8,727 bases of DNA from JAKATY01 sp038876335. Lineage in GTDB: Archaea > Micrarchaeota > Micrarchaeia > Micrarchaeales > Micrarchaeaceae. Each line of letters begins with the position of its first letter. Positions within the stretch are counted from its first letter, which is position 1. Position numbers and translations under genes: made by a program. The stretch covers positions 1 through 8,727 of the forward strand of contig JAVYYS010000024.1 in assembly GCA_038876335.1 (NCBI GenBank). The letters are read 5' to 3'. Below the pieces are notes generated by a model, which was given only the letters and a program-made list of their open reading frames with translations, was not told where the DNA came from and made no database searches. This document shows, in pieces, positions 5,396 through 8,727 of the stretch.

Positions 5396-5429
5396 TCTTA
5401 TCCTATTAATTATCTTATCCTACTAATTA
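5396..5429 (+). repeat. Tandem 17-mer TCTTATCCTAYTAATTA, two copies
   Basis: TCTTATCCTATTAATTA (5396-5412) is followed head to tail by TCTTATCCTACTAATTA (5413-5429), with one mismatch. A degenerate third copy, CTTCCTACTCTAATT, lies at 5441-5455. A TCCTAYT core thus recurs at 5401, 5418 and 5443, with TCCCTACTT at 5431. The tract separates aIF1A from orc1/cdc6. Being T-rich, it may end the upstream transcript; being next to the initiator gene, it may belong to an origin. Confidence 0.8.
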
Positions 5430-5490
5430 ATCCCTACTTACTTCCTACTCTAATTGCATGCATAAAATTAATACAAGGCAATAAAGAAAA

Positions 5491-5501
5491 ACAATTTAAA
5501 G
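5491..5501 (+). promoter_or_regulatory. TATA-like box for orc1/cdc6
   Basis: ACAATTTAAAG is centred about 25 bases before the GGAGGT at 5522-5527. This predicts a leader of about ten bases carrying only a ribosome binding site, the same layout as the 1770 gene. Confidence 0.5.
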
Positions 5502-5521
5502 AAAGTAGCAGTAAAGTAATT

Positions 5522-5527
5522 GGAGGT
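5522..5527 (+). promoter_or_regulatory. Strong ribosome binding site of orc1/cdc6
   Basis: GGAGGT matches the anti-Shine-Dalgarno closely, three bases before the ATG at 5531. It fixes that start and is the strongest such site in the window. Confidence 0.75.
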
Positions 5528-5530
5528 AAT

Positions 5531-6760
5531 ATGCAGACCCTTAGCGACCTGCTTGCCGAATCAAAAATATTTGCAGACAGGGAAGTCCTATCCCCTCATT
5601 ATATTCCGGATAAGCTTCAGTTCAGGGAGAAAGAGATAAATAGCATAGAAAGGAATATTGCTCCTGCGCTTAAAGGGATGAAAGGGAGAAACCTATTCAT
5701 ATACGGCAGAACTGGTACAGGCAAGACCTCCTGCACCCGCTACGTGATAGACGAGGTAAGCAAAATCCCAAACACACGCGCGCAGATTTCCTACATAAAC
5801 TGCAGAATATATAACTCACGATTCCGCGTACTTAATAAGATAATAAGCGATCACCTTCCGACTTATGCGAAACGCGGGTATGGGGCTGTAGACCTCTACG
5901 AAAGGCTTACTACCTGGATAGAAGAAGACAGTAAAATACTCGTTGTGGTGCTAGATGAGATAGATATGGTTAAGGATCTTGACGACCTAATATACACACT
6001 CACAAGAATCAATAGCGACATAAAAGCAGGCGGCGTGTCCATAATAGGCATATCTAACAAGATCTCGTTCAAGGAAGAGCTCGACCCTCGCAGTCTTTCA
6101 GCCCTGTATGAAAATGAGCTGGTCTTCTCGCCCTACAATGCAAATGAGCTTTACGCTATAATAAAGAGCAGGGCGGAGCGCGGTTTTAAACCAAACACAA
6201 TAAATGATGAAGTGCTGCGCTTCATAGCCGCATCTTCAGCCAGGGCGGGTGGCGACGCAAGGTTTTCTCTAACAGTGCTTTCAAAGGCCGGCGAGTTGTC
6301 GGAAGAGAAGGACATAGGAAAAGTAACTGTTGAGGAAGTGCAAGAAGCTTTGAAAATTGCGGAAAGCGAAATCGTATATGATCTAATAGCCACGCTTCCA
6401 GAACACCAAAAGCTGCTGCTCTACTCCCTTGCGCTTCTGAGCGGAAGCAGCGGCACATACAAGAAACTGAGCGACGGTTCAGATACCTATCTTTTCAGCG
6501 GAGAAGTTTACAACAGGTACAAATCGCTTGCGGAAGGCCTCCACAGGGAAAGCAAAAGCGAGCGCTGGTATAGGAAATACCTATCGGAGCTTGAGATGCA
6601 AGGGCTCATACTCTCGTATGAATCTGGAAAAGGTATACGTGGGCATACAAAGTTGATAAAGCTCCTCTATCCACCTAAGAAAATACAGTCTGTGCTTGAG
6701 AAGGAAATATTCGGAACAGAGCATTCCGAGGAGTCTATGAGCAAAGAAGAAACCGCCTAA
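5531..6760 (+). CDS. cdc6: Replication initiator Orc1/Cdc6 (AAA+ ATPase)
   Basis: Orc1/Cdc6 binds origins as an AAA+ protein and is thought to load the MCM helicase. The protein is 409 aa, normal for archaeal members. Walker A is GRTGTGKTS (59-67), Walker B is ILVVVLDEID (136-145, catalytic D142/E143), sensor 1 is GISN (173-176) and sensor 2 is GGDAR (240-244, R244). The winged-helix DNA-binding domain follows at about 285-395. The typical N-terminal lead-in (YIPDKLQFREKEI) is present, so the gene is complete and all key residues are intact. ATG at 5531 is supported by GGAGGT. The stop is 42 bases before the Rpp30 gene, so it may be transcribed with the RNase P genes. Confidence 0.96.
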   Translation: MQTLSDLLAESKIFADREVLSPHYIPDKLQFREKEINSIERNIAPALKGMKGRNLFIYGRTGTGKTSCTRYVIDEVSKIPNTRAQISYINCRIYNSRFRVLNKIISDHLPTYAKRGYGAVDLYERLTTWIEEDSKILVVVLDEIDMVKDLDDLIYTLTRINSDIKAGGVSIIGISNKISFKEELDPRSLSALYENELVFSPYNANELYAIIKSRAERGFKPNTINDEVLRFIAASSARAGGDARFSLTVLSKAGELSEEKDIGKVTVEEVQEALKIAESEIVYDLIATLPEHQKLLLYSLALLSGSSGTYKKLSDGSDTYLFSGEVYNRYKSLAEGLHRESKSERWYRKYLSELEMQGLILSYESGKGIRGHTKLIKLLYPPKKIQSVLEKEIFGTEHSEESMSKEETA

Positions 6761-6776
6761 GCTAAGCAGCGGTTCA

Positions 6777-6788
6777 GCTATAAATAAT
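6777..6788 (+). promoter_or_regulatory. TATA-like element between orc1/cdc6 and the Rpp30 gene
   Basis: GCTATAAATAAT is a good TATA match, but 25 bases downstream of it falls at or just after the TTG at 6803. It would fit a leaderless Rpp30 mRNA only if the spacing is slightly short. Co-transcription from the orc1/cdc6 promoter is the alternative. Confidence 0.35.
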
Positions 6789-6802
6789 CAGAGGTGCTTC
6801 TT

Positions 6803-7330
6803 TTGGAATTCTACGATTTGCTCCAGGAAGGCTGCATCAGCGCAGTTTCTCTTGAGTCTGCACTCGGATTTAAAAAATTGCTCATAGCGGGAAAGGATTT
6901 CATCCTTTCAGATGTTGACGCACGCGGAGCGAAAGAGGGTGCAAATGCGCTTGTGGGAAAAGATACGAAGCGCCTGGCCAAATCTTCTCGTTACGGTGTA
7001 TTTATAATACCGCGCAGTCTTTCGATCGACAGGTTTCTTATTTCACATATCAGGGATTCTGGTGCAGTGCTGTGCTTGCCGCTTGACAGCATAACTTCCA
7101 CTTACGGGTTCGTGAGGTCGCGGAACCTGCGCATGCTGCGCAGCCTGCATTCTTACGCATCCAGCAAGAGAGTCCGCATCGCGATAGCAAGTTTTGCGAG
7201 CTCAGAACGCTTCATGAATTCAAGGGAGCAGTTGCTAAGCCTGGCAACGCTTATCTCAGGAAGCGAGGAGGTGGCTAGGGAAGAGATAGAAGCCAATAAG
7301 CTCGTATTGGAAGGCAAATCGGTAGAGTAG
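6803..7330 (+). CDS. rnp3: Ribonuclease P protein component 3 (Rpp30)
   Basis: Rpp30 is a TIM-barrel-like protein that pairs with Pop5 and supports the catalytic domain of RNase P RNA, which matures tRNA 5' ends. The start is set at TTG 6803 because GAGGTG (6791-6796) precedes it at good spacing and the product begins MEFYDLL, like the first strand of the family. GTG at 6794 would add three residues. At 175 aa it is shorter than the roughly 210-230 aa usual for archaeal Rpp30. The common DLHxH-like N-terminus reads DLLQE here. Family-like parts are GFKKLLIAGKDF, the SRYGVFIIPRS strand and the C-terminal NSREQLLSLATLI helix. The gene abuts pop5, a pairing conserved in archaea, which strengthens the call. 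Confidence 0.8.
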   Translation: MEFYDLLQEGCISAVSLESALGFKKLLIAGKDFILSDVDARGAKEGANALVGKDTKRLAKSSRYGVFIIPRSLSIDRFLISHIRDSGAVLCLPLDSITSTYGFVRSRNLRMLRSLHSYASSKRVRIAIASFASSERFMNSREQLLSLATLISGSEEVAREEIEANKLVLEGKSVE

Positions 7331-7693
7331 TTGAAGGAGAAACAGAGGTACATACTCATCAAGGCATGGCGCCCTATATTAGAAAGCAAGCGTAGAGATT
7401 TTGAGCGCGACTTCTATACCGCCATGATGGCGGTTTTAGGAGAGCTAAGTTACAGCTCCGCGCACCCAAAGGTGATAAAATTCTTAGATAGCAGCCACTT
7501 TATAGTGAAATGTACATTGGCTGGCAGAAATTCAGTTGTAGTTGCTACGGCCCTCATAAAAATGGTCGGAGGAGAAACCACCTGTTTCTACACCTTGAAG
7601 AGCTCTGGCACGCTGAAAGCCCTGCAGAAATACTACAACAGCGCAGTCGAATCAGGAAAGATTAGTTGGTCGAATGTGCAAAGGCCGCAATGA
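7331..7693 (+). CDS. rnp2: Ribonuclease P protein component 2 (Pop5)
   Basis: Pop5 has an RRM-like fold and is the partner of Rpp30 in archaeal RNase P. The product is 120 aa, normal size. It begins with the basic strand KEKQRYILIKAW, followed by helix RDFERDFYTAMMAVLGELSY, the strand HFIVKCTLAG (about 56-65) and the family-typical SGTLKALQKYY (about 91-101). TTG at 7331 directly follows the TAG stop of the Rpp30 gene (7328-7330), so translation is probably coupled. The next gene starts 212 bases later, a clear gap within an otherwise tight gene order. Confidence 0.87.
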   Translation: MKEKQRYILIKAWRPILESKRRDFERDFYTAMMAVLGELSYSSAHPKVIKFLDSSHFIVKCTLAGRNSVVVATALIKMVGGETTCFYTLKSSGTLKALQKYYNSAVESGKISWSNVQRPQ

Positions 7694-7739
7694 AAGTAAA
7701 ATTCGTGCCAACGCAAGATTATTAAATTATTTCAAATAA

Positions 7740-7749
7740 ACTTATATCG
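7740..7749 (+). promoter_or_regulatory. TATA-like box between pop5 and psmA
   Basis: ACTTATATCG, with AT-rich flanks, predicts transcription near 7770, six bases before the long hairpin at 7776-7843. It could drive psmA with a structured leader of about 135 bases, or a separate small RNA. Confidence 0.4.
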
Positions 7750-7775
7750 TAGATTCGCCGATTCTCTCTATGTTA

Positions 7776-7843
7776 GCCGTGTTGTGGTATGGATTTTGTC
7801 TGCACACTGCACAGCTCAAATCCGAATCATACAGCAGCGCGCC
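7776..7843 (+). ncRNA. Candidate structured RNA or psmA leader hairpin
   Basis: An imperfect but long hairpin can be drawn. GTATG (7787-7791) pairs with CATAC (7828-7832), and GATTT (7792-7796) with AAATC (7818-7822), leaving a 5-base bulge CGAAT. Outside these, GTTGT (7781-7785) pairs with GCAGC (7834-7838, two G-U pairs), then CGT with GCG (7778-7780 with 7839-7841, one G-U). The apex holds TGCA-CAC-TGCA (7801-7811). It matches no RNA family I know. It may be a 5' leader element of psmA, an independent RNA, or chance folding. Confidence 0.35.
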
Positions 7844-7905
7844 GAATGCGGACCGCTGGCATTGGACTTGCAAGATTTAACGATTTGAAATAAAATGGTG
7901 AATTG

Positions 7906-8601
7906 ATGTACCCAAATATACAGGCGTATGACAGGGGCGTAATGTTTGACCCTACTGGAAGGCTTTTCCAGGTAGAGTACGCAAAGGAAGCAGTGCGCAA
8001 AGGAGCTACCTCACTTGGAATAGTAGCCGAAGATTCTATTGTGCTTGTAGCACATAGGAATATAGCAATACCCCTTGCGGTACCAAGCACGCTGCAAAAG
8101 ATATTTAGAGCAGATTCCCATATCGCTGTGACCTACAGCGGTATAGTCTCAGATGGCCTTCATATGATAAATGTAATGCGCAACAAAGCGCAGTCGCACA
8201 GAATGATCTATGATGAAACTGAATCTGTAGAGACGATAACAAGGGAAATAGCCGAGGAGATACAAATGGCGACGCAATACGGCGGCATGAGGCCTTACGG
8301 CATATCAATGCTGGTGGGGGGAATAGACAGCGATAGGAGGCTGTTCGAGATTGAACCCGACGCCGCTTTCCTTGGCTATAAGGCTGCTGCAATAGGGTCA
8401 GGGAAAAAGGCAGCAGAAGAGATCCTTGTGAAGGAGTACAAAGAGGGCATGTCCACAAAAGATGCAGTAGATCTCGGCATATCAATAATAAGGAAAATAG
8501 GTGAGAAAAAGCTATCCTCAGATGATCTTGAAATTGCAACCATAACAAAAGTTGAGGGATATAGGATGTTCAAACCAGACGAGATAGCCAAACTGCTTTG
8601 A
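7906..8601 (+). CDS. psmA: Proteasome subunit alpha
   Basis: PsmA forms the outer heptameric rings of the 20S proteasome and gates substrate entry. The 231-aa protein has the alpha-subunit signature at residues 8-30 (YDRGVMFDPTGRLFQVEYAK then EAV). K65, in TLQKIF, matches the pocket lysine that receives the C-terminal HbYX tails of regulatory ATPases. SGIVSDG (78-84) and MRPYGISMLVGG (128-139) are also typical. As expected for alpha subunits, there is no propeptide or catalytic Thr1. ATG at 7906 is chosen over TTG at 7903 because GGTGA (7897-7901) precedes it and the product begins MYPN. The beta subunit is not in the window. The TGA overlaps a TTG in the SBDS frame. Confidence 0.97.
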   Translation: MYPNIQAYDRGVMFDPTGRLFQVEYAKEAVRKGATSLGIVAEDSIVLVAHRNIAIPLAVPSTLQKIFRADSHIAVTYSGIVSDGLHMINVMRNKAQSHRMIYDETESVETITREIAEEIQMATQYGGMRPYGISMLVGGIDSDRRLFEIEPDAAFLGYKAAAIGSGKKAAEEILVKEYKEGMSTKDAVDLGISIIRKIGEKKLSSDDLEIATITKVEGYRMFKPDEIAKLL

Positions 8602-8629
8602 AAGCAGATCTGCATGCCGCATCGGATGC

Positions 8630-8634
8630 GGTGG
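8630..8634 (+). promoter_or_regulatory. Ribosome binding site deciding the SBDS start
   Basis: GGTGG, followed by ATC, lies six bases before ATG 8640 and resembles the GGTG-type sites before psmA and Rpp30. It favours 8640 over the upstream TTG 8598 and GTG 8631. Confidence 0.5.
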
Positions 8635-8639
8635 ATCTC

Positions 8640-8727
8640 ATGGAGAAGACAAATATAGTCAAATACAAGAAAAACGGCGAGAACTTTGAGCTTATAGTAA
8701 ATGCCGAAATGGCCTATGAGTACGTGA
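8640..8727 (+). CDS. Ribosome maturation protein SBDS (N-terminal fragment; runs off the window)
   Basis: Only the first 29 codons are visible, but MEKTNIVKYKKNGENFELIV matches the first strand of the SBDS N-terminal (FYSH) domain: a short lead, then xIVKYKKNGExFELIV. SBDS takes part in late large-subunit maturation by releasing the anti-association factor aIF6 together with an EF-2-like GTPase. The place directly after psmA is the conserved archaeal position. ATG 8640 has a GGTGG site. The in-frame TTG at 8598 overlaps the psmA stop (TTGA) and would add 14 residues; GTG 8631 would add three and aligns with the MVSLDKA-like starts known in other archaea. Confidence 0.85.
   Translation, partial: MEKTNIVKYKKNGENFELIVNAEMAYEYV

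Larger units (their letters stand above)
5395..5521. other. AT-rich intergenic tract next to orc1/cdc6; weak origin candidate
   Basis: Archaeal replication origins are often beside an orc1/cdc6 gene, with an AT-rich unwinding element and repeated recognition boxes. Here the gap has strong AT-richness, the TCCTAYT repeats, TTAATTA stretches and a TGCATGCA palindrome (5455-5462). I do not see the G-rich half or the dyad of standard ORB boxes, so this remains a positional guess. Confidence 0.3.

Noticed and set aside
5395..5530. Canonical ORB origin boxes
   Set aside because: The G-rich element and TTCCA/TGGAA dyad of standard ORBs are not present; kept only as a weak origin candidate.
7776..7860. 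Split or degenerate tRNA in the pop5-psmA gap (TCAAATCC resembles part of a T arm)
   Set aside because: No matching T stem, acceptor stem or anticodon arm could be built on either strand.
8105..8548. 147-codon minus-strand frame
   Set aside because: It lies wholly within psmA on the opposite strand; its Ser/Leu/Cys-rich translation is typical of antisense frames.
1..8727. CRISPR array, insertion sequence or integrated element
   Set aside because: The only repeats are two-copy tandems of 9 to 17 bases; there is no regular spacing, transposase or integrase frame, and no attachment-site duplication at the tRNA.

Overview
Origin. This looks like one stretch of an archaeal chromosome. It encodes aIF2-beta, aIF1A, Orc1/Cdc6, two RNase P proteins, a proteasome alpha subunit and SBDS. 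It also holds an SRP RNA and a serine tRNA that I infer carries a bulge-helix-bulge (BHB) intron. Promoters are TATA-like. ATA and AGA/AGG codons and TTG starts are frequent. Short intergenic gaps, two unrecognised proteins and a non-canonical tRNA intron would suit a DPANN lineage such as Micrarchaeota/ARMAN, but that placement is inference and was not tested by phylogeny.

Layout. 1-393 is the 3' end of a polyprenyl diphosphate synthase gene. 441-1655 and 1770-2150 are two proteins I do not recognise. 2208-2655 is a minus-strand RNA island with tRNA-Ser(GCU), carrying a 16-nt D-loop intron, and the SRP RNA. Roughly 2656-3083 is non-coding and holds short tandem duplications, an inverted repeat and the sufB promoter. 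3084-4514 is sufB with no sufC or sufD beside it. 4637-5394 is a two-gene translation-initiation operon (aIF2-beta, aIF1A). 5395-5530 is an AT-rich gap with tandem repeats in front of orc1/cdc6 (5531-6760). 6803-8727 follows the conserved archaeal RNase P / proteasome / SBDS order: Rpp30, Pop5, psmA and the first codons of SBDS. A 212-nt gap between pop5 and psmA contains a long predicted hairpin.

How it fits together. Most genes serve information processing: protein targeting (SRP RNA), decoding (tRNA-Ser), initiation (aIF2-beta, aIF1A), tRNA 5' maturation (Rpp30, Pop5), replication initiation (Orc1/Cdc6), ribosome assembly (SBDS) and protein turnover (PsmA). SufB (Fe-S assembly) and the prenyl synthase (lipid precursors) are the metabolic exceptions. 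I found no mobile element, CRISPR array or sign of recent gene transfer. The most notable items are the intron-bearing tRNA, the repeat-rich control region of sufB, the hairpin before psmA and the AT-rich repeats before orc1/cdc6.
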